From NCBI GenBank assembly GCA_015059715.1, contig SUZV01000005.1, forward strand, positions 1-64,000: DNA of 64,000 nucleotides. Reading direction: 5' to 3'. Shown in pieces: positions 17,501 through 26,806 of this stretch. Origin of the DNA: Rikenellaceae bacterium (lineage in GTDB: Bacteria; Bacteroidota; Bacteroidia; Bacteroidales; Rikenellaceae). The notes under the pieces were generated by a model. That model worked only from the letters and a program-made list of their open reading frames with translations. It searched no databases and was not told where the DNA came from. Both the position numbers and the translations under genes were made by a program. How positions within the stretch are numbered: position 1 is the first letter of the stretch; the number at the start of each line of letters is the position of its first letter.

Positions 17501-17582
17501 TTTATGCAATATAATATGTAGAAAAATCGTTCTTTATGCAAAAATATTTCCAAAAAATATATGTAATTACAATTTTATTGTA

Positions 17583-17590
17583 TATATTTG
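17583..17590 (+). promoter_or_regulatory. Likely -7 box for the coiled-coil lipoprotein gene
   Basis: TATATTTG matches TAnnTTTG exactly. The -33 region at the right distance (ATATATG) is only a weak match to TTTG. The leader to the ATG at 17677 would be about 80 nt. The 286 nt between genes hold nothing else apart from the preceding hairpin. Confidence 0.5.
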
Positions 17591-17676
17591 CATAACCATT
17601 TGTGTAGGTACTATCAAAGTACCTCGTAAAACATGACACATATTTAACTTTTTATTAACCATTAATTTTAAACACT

Positions 17677-20460
17677 ATGAGGAAAATTTTTACTACCCTC
17701 AAGTCTGTCGTAGCTCTTGCTATCATAGCATCTATGACATTGGCTGCATCGTGTTCTTATGACGATTCAGCTATTAACAACCGTGTCGACAAGGTCGAGA
17801 AGGATCTTGCAGCCTTGACAGAGCGCGTTGCTGCTCTTGAGAAGCGTTTGGGCGAGGAGGTTGAGGCCTTGACCGCTCTTATCAATGGTAAGGTTGTTGT
17901 AACTGAGGTTACTAAGGATGCAGAAGGCAACACCGTTATCAACTTGTCTAATGGCGAGAAAGTAACTGTTTTGGCAGGTTGCGACTGCGAGCCTTCAACT
18001 CCATGTGAGTGCGATCCTCTCGAGTACCGTGTTGTTGACGGTGTATTGGAGGTTAGTGCCGATGGCGAGAACTGGATTGCTGTTAAGGTTGCTCCTGAGT
18101 GCGTAGTTGCTGAGGTTGTTGTTAACGACGATAACACTGTAACTATCACATTGGCAAATGGCGAGGAGTTTACCGTAGTTAAGGCTGAGCTTATTGAGTT
18201 TGAGTCAACACGTGCTCAGGCTTTCGTTAAGGCTGGCCAGACTAAGGAGATTCCATTCACTGTAAACGATGCTGTTGTTGATATCAACATTATGAACCAG
18301 CCACTTGGTTGGAAGGCTACTGTTGAGGCAGCAGTTGCCGAGGAGGAGACTCCAGAGGGTGACGAGGAGGAGACTCCAGAGGGTGACGAGAACGTAGTAC
18401 CAGATATGGGTGTCTTGGCTGCTGGTGGTGCTAACTTCGTTTTGAAGGTTACTGCTCCAGCTTCTGATTTCGTAGCTTCAGGCCACGCTGATAAGGAGGG
18501 CTTCGTATCTGTTCACTTCAACACTGCTTCAGGTGCTTGCAAGGTAGCAAAGCTTCAGGTTAACCTTGCTGAGATTACTTTGGATGTTGACAAGGCAGGT
18601 AATGTAACTATCACCAACACCTTGGTTGATTCTTATATCTACTCTGACTGGTGGGGTAACTCTGAGCTTGTTACTGAGTTTAACAACTACTACTTGGCTG
18701 TAATGACTCTTGATGACTACACTGAGGACCTTGAGTCTATCTACAACGCAAGCTGGGGCGAGTTTAATGTTCCATGTGCAGGTGGTTGGATTAACAACAT
18801 CTACATGAACCTTAACGACCGTAACCCAATGACTGTTTATGAGGAGGGCGTTACAGAGTCTTGGACTGTAGTTGCTACCGTTGAGGAGATTATCGACTAC
18901 TTGGATTACTATGGCGACCTCACATACGAGGGTGAGTCATTTATGGTATTGGTTATCCCTACTGACGTTGAGAATGGTAGTAAGCTTCTTCTTGACCAGG
19001 CTCTTGCAGCTCCATTCAAGCAGCTTAATGTCACTGTTGTAGAGAATGAGGACGAGCGTGAGTTCAACAACGTTTACTTCAATGCTAAACTCCGTGGAGG
19101 TTTGGCTTATCACCTATACCCAGTGGCTGTAGCAGAGATTGAGGAGTATATCGCTCAGGAGTACTATGCTTCTATCGAGGAGTTCTTCGAGCAGGCAATG
19201 CAGCAGTATGTAGCTCAGCCAAATTGGAGCTCATTTGGTTTCAAGGTATCTGAGGACCTTGTTGCAGAGAATATCGCCCTTATGGATCTTCTCGGTTATA
19301 CATTGGACTATGAGCCTTACTTCGCGACTGCGCCTAACACTGAGTATGTAATGGCTATCTTCACTGAGCAGGATGGTAAGACTGAGTATACTGGCGAGGA
19401 TCTTGAGTATGTATACTTCTCAACTGCCGACATCGTTGAGGCTGCTACTCCAGCAGAGTACACTATCGAGTACAACGACCAGCGTACTTACACAAATATC
19501 GGCGTAGACGTTACTGTTCCTGAGGATACCGCAGTTGCATACACTCGTTGGTATGAGGAGGAGCAGGTTGAGCTTGATCTTCTTAAGGCAGACCTTATCG
19601 AGAATGGTTACGATCGTACAGACTTCGAGATGGGCTATACATTCTCTACTTCTACAGATGCTGAGAAGCCTGCTGAGGCTCGTTACTTGGGTCTTTTGAT
19701 TGTTAACGGCGATGGCGAGTATACTTTGGTGCAGGAGGAGTACACCAGCAAGGATGCAGTTTATAACGAGGCTACTCTCGCAATCGAGAAGGTTGAGTTC
19801 CCAGGTGACGGTACTGCTTTGGTTTACTTCTCGGGTATCGAGGGTCTTGAGATTGACTACATTCACTTCTACTCATCAGATGTTGCAAATACATCTACAT
19901 ACTACAAGAACTTGACTAAGGAGGAGCTTGCAAATATTTCATACAGCGACGACTGGTTGTATCGCAAGGCTGAGGATAACTCTAACCCTGTTGTTATCCC
20001 TTCCGATGTTACTTGGAAAACATTTGAGGCTGGCAAGACCTATAAGTTTGCTCTTGGCGTAGCATTTACAGATGGTACTGTTTCTAACTGCGCATATCTT
20101 GAGGTTGAGTGCGCACTTCCAGAGGGTGCTTTCACTCCAGTACGTGCTGAATATGATATGAAGTTTGAGACTTGCGGTAACAACGACTCTGAGTACTATG
20201 TAAAGGTTTACAACGAGGCAGGTGACTATGCTGAGCTTATTTGTCACTGCGATCTCGATACAGATTTTGATGATGTTGTTTCAGGCTCGTACAATGTCGG
20301 AGGTGTATCACAGAGTCTTACATTCAATAGCTTCCAGGCACCTAGCGATTATAACTGTGCAGAAGGTCAGAAGTACATCAAGTTCTCTGCGACCGCAGCT
20401 GATGGCACTGTAATTAATGTTGATGCACAGCTTGCAGCAACTGAAGTTGATTATATGTAA
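17677..20460 (+). CDS. Large coiled-coil surface lipoprotein with Cys cluster
   Basis: 927 aa. Type II signal peptide with lipobox AASC (Cys26), then SYDD. Residues ~30-70 form a heptad coiled coil (VDKVEKDLAALTERVAALEKRL, split in the family as a trimeric stalk). This is followed by a beta domain like that of the PL29-lyase-N-terminal/DUF4988 type of Bacteroidales lipoproteins. Cysteines 102, 104, 110 and 112 form a C-x-C-x5-C-x-C cluster, with Cys142 nearby. A Glu/Thr-rich linker (~223-241) contains a duplicated 8-residue unit. The remaining ~680 aa are acidic, beta-rich and unrecognised. Codon choice is as strongly biased as in the ribosomal genes, suggesting high expression. It is a monocistronic unit with a strong terminator. 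Confidence 0.75.
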   Translation: MRKIFTTLKSVVALAIIASMTLAASCSYDDSAINNRVDKVEKDLAALTERVAALEKRLGEEVEALTALINGKVVVTEVTKDAEGNTVINLSNGEKVTVLAGCDCEPSTPCECDPLEYRVVDGVLEVSADGENWIAVKVAPECVVAEVVVNDDNTVTITLANGEEFTVVKAELIEFESTRAQAFVKAGQTKEIPFTVNDAVVDINIMNQPLGWKATVEAAVAEEETPEGDEEETPEGDENVVPDMGVLAAGGANFVLKVTAPASDFVASGHADKEGFVSVHFNTASGACKVAKLQVNLAEITLDVDKAGNVTITNTLVDSYIYSDWWGNSELVTEFNNYYLAVMTLDDYTEDLESIYNASWGEFNVPCAGGWINNIYMNLNDRNPMTVYEEGVTESWTVVATVEEIIDYLDYYGDLTYEGESFMVLVIPTDVENGSKLLLDQALAAPFKQLNVTVVENEDEREFNNVYFNAKLRGGLAYHLYPVAVAEIEEYIAQEYYASIEEFFEQAMQQYVAQPNWSSFGFKVSEDLVAENIALMDLLGYTLDYEPYFATAPNTEYVMAIFTEQDGKTEYTGEDLEYVYFSTADIVEAATPAEYTIEYNDQRTYTNIGVDVTVPEDTAVAYTRWYEEEQVELDLLKADLIENGYDRTDFEMGYTFSTSTDAEKPAEARYLGLLIVNGDGEYTLVQEEYTSKDAVYNEATLAIEKVEFPGDGTALVYFSGIEGLEIDYIHFYSSDVANTSTYYKNLTKEELANISYSDDWLYRKAEDNSNPVVIPSDVTWKTFEAGKTYKFALGVAFTDGTVSNCAYLEVECALPEGAFTPVRAEYDMKFETCGNNDSEYYVKVYNEAGDYAELICHCDLDTDFDDVVSGSYNVGGVSQSLTFNSFQAPSDYNCAEGQKYIKFSATAADGTVINVDAQLAATEVDYM
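18340..18387 (+). repeat. Tandem duplication, 24 nt x 2
   Basis: Two adjacent identical 24-base units (18340-18363, 18364-18387) within the lipoprotein gene encode EEETPEGD twice, making an acidic linker. The identity at nucleotide level suggests a recent or slippage-prone duplication. Confidence 0.85.
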
Positions 20461-20490
20461 TCAAACTCTTGGTTGTTAAACCAAACCTTT

Positions 20491-20526
20491 TCGGAGCTTC
20501 CCAATCGGGAGGCTCCGATTTCTTTA
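20491..20526 (+). terminator. Strong intrinsic terminator
   Basis: TCGGAGCTTCCC (20491-20502), loop AATC, GGGAGGCTCCGA (20507-20518): a 12 bp stem with one G-U pair, then TTTCTTTA. It ends the coiled-coil lipoprotein transcript. Confidence 0.9.
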
Positions 20527-20618
20527 TGCACGAGTTGCGATAATCTGTTTTAGCTGTCACCGCATGGTAAAACTATTACTAATTTCCTATTGCTCACTTC
20601 TAATTTGTATATTTTTAC

Positions 20619-20626
20619 TATCTTTG
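20619..20626 (+). promoter_or_regulatory. Likely -7 box for the tandem-BACON operon
   Basis: TATCTTTG matches the -7 consensus exactly, 31 nt before the ATG at 20658. The -33 position has no good TTTG, so confidence is moderate. Confidence 0.5.
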
Positions 20627-20657
20627 CGTATAATTGATAACATTTAAGCGATAGACT

Positions 20658-22622
20658 ATGAAAAATCTAACATCAAAGCTCTCAGCACTTATCGCCCTGC
20701 TCTCGTTGGCATTTGTAGCGTGCGACAAGACCCCTGTCGACGATATCAAGCCAGTTAAGTTTGAGATAACATCCAGCACCTCGGTAGAGGTGGCTGCACA
20801 GGGTGCTCAGCTCGTTATAGAGTACACAATAGAGAATCCTAAGTCTGGAGCCTCAGTAATGGCGACAGCCGAGGTAGAGTGGATAACGCAGAGTGATGCT
20901 ACCTATGCCGAGGATGGCAAGATTCTCCTTACGGTGGAGCCAAACGACGCTTACGAGTCGCGCGAGTCGACCGTAGTGGTGCGCTACGACACATTCGTAA
21001 AGTCGGTGGCCGTAAAGCAGCTTCCTGCCGATAGACCATCCCCCGATGCCCCAACAGTCACGCTGGAGGGTGTGCCAGTGCAGGTGTCGGCAGATGGCGG
21101 TAGCTACGAGGTTAAGTATAGCGTAACAAACCCCGTAGAGGGCCTTCTCCCCGTACCAACGACAGAGGCTCAGTGGGTGACAAACCTTAAGGCCGAGGGT
21201 GGCTTTATACGTTTCGATGTAGCAGCTACGGACTCTTTCGATATACGCTCGGCAACAATCGTCGTAAGCTATGAGGGTGCTGCGGAGGTGTCGTTTAAGG
21301 TTATTCAGGAGGCTCGTATCCAGCCCGAGCTAATTCTCAACAACGATACGTTGGATGTGGCAGCCTCGGGTGGCGAATACTCGATTAGCTACGTTCTTAT
21401 CAACGCTATCGAGGGTGAGGAGCTAACTTTAACGCCCGACAAGAGCTGGGTTACGGCCAAGCAGTCGGCATACACCTTAGACCTTACGGTAGAGCCTAAC
21501 GAGAGCCCCGAGGTGCGCGAGGCAGTGCTCAAGGTAGAGTACCCAGGCATCGAGGCAAGCGAGATTCGCATCTCGCAGGCAGCTAAGCAGGCAACGACAG
21601 ATACTATAGCTATCGAGATTGATAGCGTACTGATGAGCGTAGACTATGGTGGCGAGTTTGAGTTGCACTTTACCTCTAAGGAGGGTAAGGTATATATCTT
21701 TGATATCTTCGCAGACCTTAGCGGTGGCTACATACCCAATGGTATCTACACAATGGCAGATGGCACGCTCAGCAGTAGATACTGCGTTCACGAGTCTGGC
21801 ACGTTGAATGGCAAGATGCTAAACGCATCGCTTGATGCTATTACGTCGAATGGCCAGACACGCTTCGATATAGCCTGGACCTACAACGATACTATCTACA
21901 CAATCCTCTGGACAGGCGTGGTTATAGGCTTCGACTACAACAAGAGTAGCGGCGACGGCACGGTGACTCACGTAGAGGTGTTGCGTGCCAACGTATACTA
22001 CGATAAGGTGGGCGAGAAGGAGATAATATTCTGGTATGATGAGTATGCTGGACATAAGTTCAACTTCAAGCATAGCGATATAATGGCGGGCAAGCCCGTC
22101 CCCGATGGAGTATACTCTACCGAGGATGGTACAATGTCGAGTATCCACTGTGAGCATGCCTACAACGATGAGTTTGGTGATATTACATCTGCGAAGGTGA
22201 CTGTGGCAAACGACTTTGACAACAAGACTGCGTCATTTGATATAGAGTGGGAATACAAAGGTGCAAAGTACGCTATCAGCTACTCGGGTGCTGTCGAGGG
22301 CTACATCTATGAGGATGTAGCGGGCACAAAGCTCGATTTTACGCCTATAAAGGTTGAGTTGGTAGATGCAGGCTTTGCGGGTCTATACTTCTACTTCTAC
22401 GATGCCGAGGCTAACGAGCTTGTCCTTAACTATGACCGCAACAAGGTATATATGCCCTATATAAACTACGATGGTAGCACGCTCGATATCAATAACGAGG
22501 AGTATACTTTCGAGTACTCGGATAACGATAATGGCACGTATACCTACAATGTGTACTTCATAACGCTTGATGGTCGCATCATTGAGTTTGCTGGTGCGCT
22601 ACCTACATCGGTATCTAAGTAA
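20658..22622 (+). CDS. Lipoprotein with three tandem BACON domains
   Basis: 654 aa. Type II signal peptide with lipobox FVAC (Cys22). Three BACON domains follow at about 34-121, 133-219 and 224-309, each with the typical 'V.A.GG.Y...Y.I.NP' start and a W[IV]T strand. BACON domains are a Bacteroidetes beta-sandwich thought to bind mucin or glycans or to act as spacers. The C-terminal half (~315-654) has two to three copies of a beta module: hydrophobic strands, then '[IV]P[ND]G[IV]Y...DGT[LM]SS', then a strand ending W/Y..G. The next gene starts 25 nt after the stop, so the two form an operon. Confidence 0.85.
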   Translation: MKNLTSKLSALIALLSLAFVACDKTPVDDIKPVKFEITSSTSVEVAAQGAQLVIEYTIENPKSGASVMATAEVEWITQSDATYAEDGKILLTVEPNDAYESRESTVVVRYDTFVKSVAVKQLPADRPSPDAPTVTLEGVPVQVSADGGSYEVKYSVTNPVEGLLPVPTTEAQWVTNLKAEGGFIRFDVAATDSFDIRSATIVVSYEGAAEVSFKVIQEARIQPELILNNDTLDVAASGGEYSISYVLINAIEGEELTLTPDKSWVTAKQSAYTLDLTVEPNESPEVREAVLKVEYPGIEASEIRISQAAKQATTDTIAIEIDSVLMSVDYGGEFELHFTSKEGKVYIFDIFADLSGGYIPNGIYTMADGTLSSRYCVHESGTLNGKMLNASLDAITSNGQTRFDIAWTYNDTIYTILWTGVVIGFDYNKSSGDGTVTHVEVLRANVYYDKVGEKEIIFWYDEYAGHKFNFKHSDIMAGKPVPDGVYSTEDGTMSSIHCEHAYNDEFGDITSAKVTVANDFDNKTASFDIEWEYKGAKYAISYSGAVEGYIYEDVAGTKLDFTPIKVELVDAGFAGLYFYFYDAEANELVLNYDRNKVYMPYINYDGSTLDINNEEYTFEYSDNDNGTYTYNVYFITLDGRIIEFAGALPTSVSK

Positions 22623-22647
22623 TTTTAATGTTTAGTGTTTAGTGTTT

Positions 22648-24573
22648 ATGAGAAACTTTGCAAATCTATTGACAATCGTAGCTGCGCTACTCGTCTCGGT
22701 GTTGGCATCGTGCGAGAAGGAGCAGACAACGCCCGAGCCTGAGGTGTCGGAGATAGTGCTCGCCACGCAGAGCGTAGATGTTGCTGCCGAGGGTGGCAAC
22801 TACACTCTGCGATACTCGATAGCAAATCCTGTAGAGGGCTTAGAGCTTAGTTTCGACTACGAGGCTGAGTGGATTACATCGATTACGGCCGAGAGTGGTG
22901 ATATCAAGCTTAGCGTGGCTGAAAATAGCGGCTCGCAGCGCGAGGCGACAGTTGTGGTCGGCTATGGCGAGGCTCAGAGCGTCGATTTTATGGTAAGACA
23001 GGCTGGCGTAGCTCCCGAGGTCTTCGAAATTGAGATTGAGGAGCTAACGGGTACGAACTGTATAACGAAGGTTACGCCTGCCGATGCCGATATGTACTAC
23101 GTGATGTATAAGTCCGATATTCAGTACTTCTACGACAGCAATATAACCACCGATGATGAGCTCTTTGAGGATGATATGTTCTACTTTAAGCGCGGAGCAT
23201 CTTTCGATGGCATTACGCTTAAGGATTATATGGAGAACAATAAGGTGCTCTTTACGGATGTCACTCGCGCAAATTGGCCCGACCTGCGCCCTGCAAAAAG
23301 GCAGGTGCTCTATGTCTATGGCATAGAGTTTAACGAGGACCTCTCGGACTGCGAGCGTGTGACCGATGTTATCTGGAAATTGATAGACCCCCCTATGGCC
23401 GAACTTGGTGATGCACAGTTCGAGGTGAGCTGCGATATTGACGGTGCTAACATATTCTTTGATGTTAAGCCACAAGGCTGGGATGGCTACTACACCATTC
23501 AGATCTTCGACTACAACGAGGAGCTTTACTACGATGCTTCGCAGGAGATAACGGATGAGTATATCCGCAGTATTGGTGAGGGGTGGATTTCGATGTTTGG
23601 CAACAACCTCGATGGTGGCATATCGGTCGATGAGATTCTCGACTTTGCATGCTACAAAGGCCCACAGCAGCCTCACTACGAGCTGATGTCATACACACTC
23701 TATACGGCTGTAGTATATGCCGTTGAGGAGGTGGATGGCTTCTATCAGATGGTGTCGCGCCCAGAGGTTATAAACTTCTCAACCGAGGAGGTGCAGCCCT
23801 CGGATATGACCATAGATATCTCTGTCGACAACCTCTATGTGCGTGTCTGCGACCTGAAGATTACACCATCGAAGGATGACGAGACCTACAAGATGTTGCT
23901 AATACCTACGGAGTATTTAGAGGCAGATTATACGGATGATGATCTTATCGAGGCGGTACTTGATACCTACTCCTACGCTGCATATACTTTCCGTGGCGAG
24001 ATAGAGTCGCACATTAGTAGCCTCTACCCCTCGACAGAGTATGCCGTGGTGACCTTTGGCTATAGCGGTGGCGTAATCACAACACCCGTATTTAAGAGGC
24101 TCTTTACCACCGAGCCAGAGGGTGAGTGCCTGCTAAATATTACAGATGTTGCCTACGGTGGCCCATATAAGCCCTCGGAGCTTAAGGCTCTCGATCCTGA
24201 ACGCTTTAGCAACATACCTGACGGCTATGACGACTATATGTTTGTTGTATGGATGGAGGTTAAGACCGACACCCCAACAAGCGACATCTTCACATACTTT
24301 GTAGATACGGGCACCTACGACCTCTATGGCGAGGATATTATCTTCTTTGACCTGCTGATAGCTACCTGCGACCCTGTTACAACATCCTTGTCGGAGTATG
24401 GTTTCTCCTACTATATCTGTGCTGCGGCATTCGATTATAAGGGTAACGTGACACCAATGTGGCGTTCCGATGCCCTGACGTTTAACCCCGAGGATGTACG
24501 TCCTGCCGAGGAGCTTATAGCTAAGCTCGCAGCCTCGCCAAAGGCTAAGGTGGTATTGGCGGCTAAGAGGTAG
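22648..24573 (+). CDS. Lipoprotein with one BACON domain and TPSD-type repeats
   Basis: 641 aa from the ATG at 22648; an in-frame GTG lies two codons upstream. Lipobox VLASC (Cys22). BACON domain ~34-119, then about three of the [VI]TP..D...Y modules with helical inserts. The C-terminal domain contains ELKALDPERF and RPAEELIAKL, closely matched by ALAELDPARY and SPAEEFIEAN in the lipoprotein at 37075-39135, showing common descent. A 7-nt repeat (TTTAGTG twice) lies just upstream. It is the second gene of the operon starting at 20658, and a bidirectional terminator follows. Function unknown. Confidence 0.8.
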   Translation: MRNFANLLTIVAALLVSVLASCEKEQTTPEPEVSEIVLATQSVDVAAEGGNYTLRYSIANPVEGLELSFDYEAEWITSITAESGDIKLSVAENSGSQREATVVVGYGEAQSVDFMVRQAGVAPEVFEIEIEELTGTNCITKVTPADADMYYVMYKSDIQYFYDSNITTDDELFEDDMFYFKRGASFDGITLKDYMENNKVLFTDVTRANWPDLRPAKRQVLYVYGIEFNEDLSDCERVTDVIWKLIDPPMAELGDAQFEVSCDIDGANIFFDVKPQGWDGYYTIQIFDYNEELYYDASQEITDEYIRSIGEGWISMFGNNLDGGISVDEILDFACYKGPQQPHYELMSYTLYTAVVYAVEEVDGFYQMVSRPEVINFSTEEVQPSDMTIDISVDNLYVRVCDLKITPSKDDETYKMLLIPTEYLEADYTDDDLIEAVLDTYSYAAYTFRGEIESHISSLYPSTEYAVVTFGYSGGVITTPVFKRLFTTEPEGECLLNITDVAYGGPYKPSELKALDPERFSNIPDGYDDYMFVVWMEVKTDTPTSDIFTYFVDTGTYDLYGEDIIFFDLLIATCDPVTTSLSEYGFSYYICAAAFDYKGNVTPMWRSDALTFNPEDVRPAEELIAKLAASPKAKVVLAAKR

Positions 24574-24602
24574 CTCTACATCCTTACTCAAAATTTTATT
24601 AC

Positions 24603-24640
24603 AATTGAGGGTGACTATTTGCTGATAGTCACCCTCAATT
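24603..24640. terminator. Bidirectional terminator, GAGGGTGACTA family
   Basis: AATTGAGGGTGACTA (24603-24617) pairs perfectly over 15 bp with TAGTCACCCTCAATT (24626-24640), between convergent genes. The GAGGGTGACTA/TAGTCACCCTC core recurs at 26755-26787 and 48384-48416. Confidence 0.85.
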
Positions 24641-24658
24641 CGTATCGTGTAGCGATTA

Positions 24659-26734
24659 TTACCTTACGATTATCTCATCAACAAAGAGAAAACCCGAATA
24701 CTTGCTACGGTGTGCCTTGTAGCGTATGTAGCGTGCCTCGGTGCTGCCCCTCCAGCCAAAGGTCTTAAACGAGGGCAGCTCGTCAACGACAACCTCATGC
24801 TCGATGTCGGTTAGGAGAGTGTAGTTTTGACCATCTGCCGAGCCCCATATCTCCACGCGGCAAGGCATAAAGACTCCAGGGCCACATATCTGCATAAAGT
24901 CGGCCTCGATACTCTCGATATGTGTCACCTCCTCTAAGTCGATGACCACATCTACGCCTCCACGACCCAAGAATCCCTGCCAGCGGTTGTCGGCGTATGT
25001 CCACGTGCCACGTAGACCATCTGTCAAGCTCTTATCTCCTGCCGCAGCATACTGAGGGCCGTAGTAGTGTGAGGGGTATAGATAGCTTACAGGCTTGCCA
25101 ATGGCTAAGTGATTTACTGGCGTAAGTGACTCGGGACGGTTGCCAATCTCGTTCTTAAGGTCAAAGGGCGAGTATCCGCGCTCAATCATATCGTCAACAA
25201 TAGCTATGGCACGCTCGCGAAAGAGGGTGTAGTCCTTATGCTTCGGGTCGCTCCAGCCAATCTCGGCAATGGCGATAGCGCGAGGCCAGAGCATATGCTC
25301 ATAGTGGTCATCTGTAATGATGAACTCGGCCCAGAGGTTTGCCTGCACGCCCAGGATATACTCTGCTACGGCCTCGTCCATGTTCTCGGGTGTGGGGTCG
25401 TAGGAGTATACCTTCTCCAAAGGTAGGTATCCGCCGATGCTTTCGGGCTGTGAGTAGGGGGCATCCTGTGGCGCATCGATGTAGCAGTATCCGTGAGGCG
25501 ACATTACGACATTATGTCCTGCGGCAGCTGCGGCGCGTCCCCCCTCCTCGCCACGCCACGACATAACCGTAGCGTTTGGAGCAAGGCCTCCCTCAAGAAT
25601 CTCGTCCCAGCCGATAATCTGGCGACCACGCGTATTCAGGTACTCCTCGATGCGGTGAATCATGTAGCTCTGTAGCTCGTCGACGCTCTCCAAGCCCTCA
25701 TGGCACATTCTGCGCTGACAATCCTCGCACTCTACCCAGCTTGTCTTGGTGGCCTCGTCGCCACCTATATGGATATACTCCGAGGGGAATATCTCGATAA
25801 TCTCGTCGAGGATGCTCTGCATCATCTCAAAGGTCGCCTCCTTGCCTATGCATAGGTCGCCCTGTCGCTCGGGCTGCTGTGTGCATCGTAGCTCGGGGTA
25901 GGCGGCCAACACCTCGTCAGAGTGCCCAGGCATCTCAATCTCGGGGATTACGGTGATATATCTATCGGCCGCATATGCCACAATCTCGCGAGCCTCCTCC
26001 TTGGTCAGGTAGCCTCCGTAGGCACCCTCGCTGCCCTCATCGGCATAGCTGCGCTCGCCATACCACCACTCCTTCCATGTGTGGGGTGTGCGCCACGCGG
26101 CAAAGCTGGTTAGGCGTGGATAGCCCTCTATCTCTATGCGCCAGCCTGCAGCATCGGTAAGATGGAGGTGTAGACGGTTCATCTTAACCTCTGCCATAGC
26201 ATCTATCTGGCGCATAAGGAACTCCTTAGTGCGGAAATGGCGCGATATATCCACCAGAATACCTCGGTACTCGAAGCGTGGTGCATCACTTATATGGCCG
26301 AGCCTAAGGGCATTGTGCTTCTGGTATATCTGACGCAGGCTCTGTAGGCCGTAGTATAGACCTGCGTATGTTGTAGCCTTTATCGTTACGCCCTTGGTGG
26401 TGATGTCCATCACGTAGCCCTCGGCGATACCCTCGGAGTTGGCAATAAGGCCCATCTCTGTCGGCTCGACGATGATAAGGTTAAGGGCATTGCTGCGCGC
26501 TGGGCGGCTTACGCCCCTAAGCTTAAGGCCTGTGGCCTTGGCTGCCGAGCTAAGACGCTTAAGCTCCTCGCCCGTAGCAGTGATATACAGGTTTAGCGGC
26601 TTGCTTAGCTCCAAGCACCTCTCTTGCCACACGCTGTGGAGCGGAGCAGGGGTTATGGTGTTGGGCTGCGCATGGCTATGGCCAAATGTGGCGACCATAG
26701 CTGTAAGGCTTAGTAGTAGGTGTTTAATTCTCAT
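24659..26734 (-). CDS. Secreted beta-N-acetylhexosaminidase, GH20
   Basis: 691 aa. A type I signal peptide ends near HSHAQ (22-23). The GH20 N-terminal domain (~25-145) is followed by the catalytic TIM barrel (~150-500), beginning APRFEYRGILVDISRHF, with HLTDAAGWR near 191. The catalytic pair Asp326-Glu327 lies in IHIGGDEATK; Glu polarises substrate-assisted hydrolysis of terminal beta-GlcNAc/GalNAc. The C-terminus (~555-691) looks like an F5/8 discoidin-type binding domain. It likely acts in the periplasm on mucin or N-glycan fragments. Transcription is from the lipoprotein gene upstream or from an unseen promoter; only a 72 nt gap with an imperfect terminator separates them. Confidence 0.93.
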   Translation of the reverse strand: MRIKHLLLSLTAMVATFGHSHAQPNTITPAPLHSVWQERCLELSKPLNLYITATGEELKRLSSAAKATGLKLRGVSRPARSNALNLIIVEPTEMGLIANSEGIAEGYVMDITTKGVTIKATTYAGLYYGLQSLRQIYQKHNALRLGHISDAPRFEYRGILVDISRHFRTKEFLMRQIDAMAEVKMNRLHLHLTDAAGWRIEIEGYPRLTSFAAWRTPHTWKEWWYGERSYADEGSEGAYGGYLTKEEAREIVAYAADRYITVIPEIEMPGHSDEVLAAYPELRCTQQPERQGDLCIGKEATFEMMQSILDEIIEIFPSEYIHIGGDEATKTSWVECEDCQRRMCHEGLESVDELQSYMIHRIEEYLNTRGRQIIGWDEILEGGLAPNATVMSWRGEEGGRAAAAAGHNVVMSPHGYCYIDAPQDAPYSQPESIGGYLPLEKVYSYDPTPENMDEAVAEYILGVQANLWAEFIITDDHYEHMLWPRAIAIAEIGWSDPKHKDYTLFRERAIAIVDDMIERGYSPFDLKNEIGNRPESLTPVNHLAIGKPVSYLYPSHYYGPQYAAAGDKSLTDGLRGTWTYADNRWQGFLGRGGVDVVIDLEEVTHIESIEADFMQICGPGVFMPCRVEIWGSADGQNYTLLTDIEHEVVVDELPSFKTFGWRGSTEARYIRYKAHRSKYSGFLFVDEIIVR

Positions 26735-26754
26735 CTTTATACTCTTATAATCAG

Positions 26755-26787
26755 TGAGGGTGACTATTTACTTTTTAGCCACCCTCA
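26755..26787. terminator. Imperfect hairpin, GAGGGTGACTA family
   Basis: TGAGGGTGACTA (26755-26766) pairs with TAGCCACCCTCA (26776-26787) with one A-C mismatch. It lies between the repeat lipoprotein gene and the GH20 gene on the minus strand. With weak T-runs it may only partly stop transcription, leaving the GH20 gene under read-through control. Confidence 0.6.
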
Positions 26788-26806
26788 CAATATTATGTGT
26801 CAAGGA

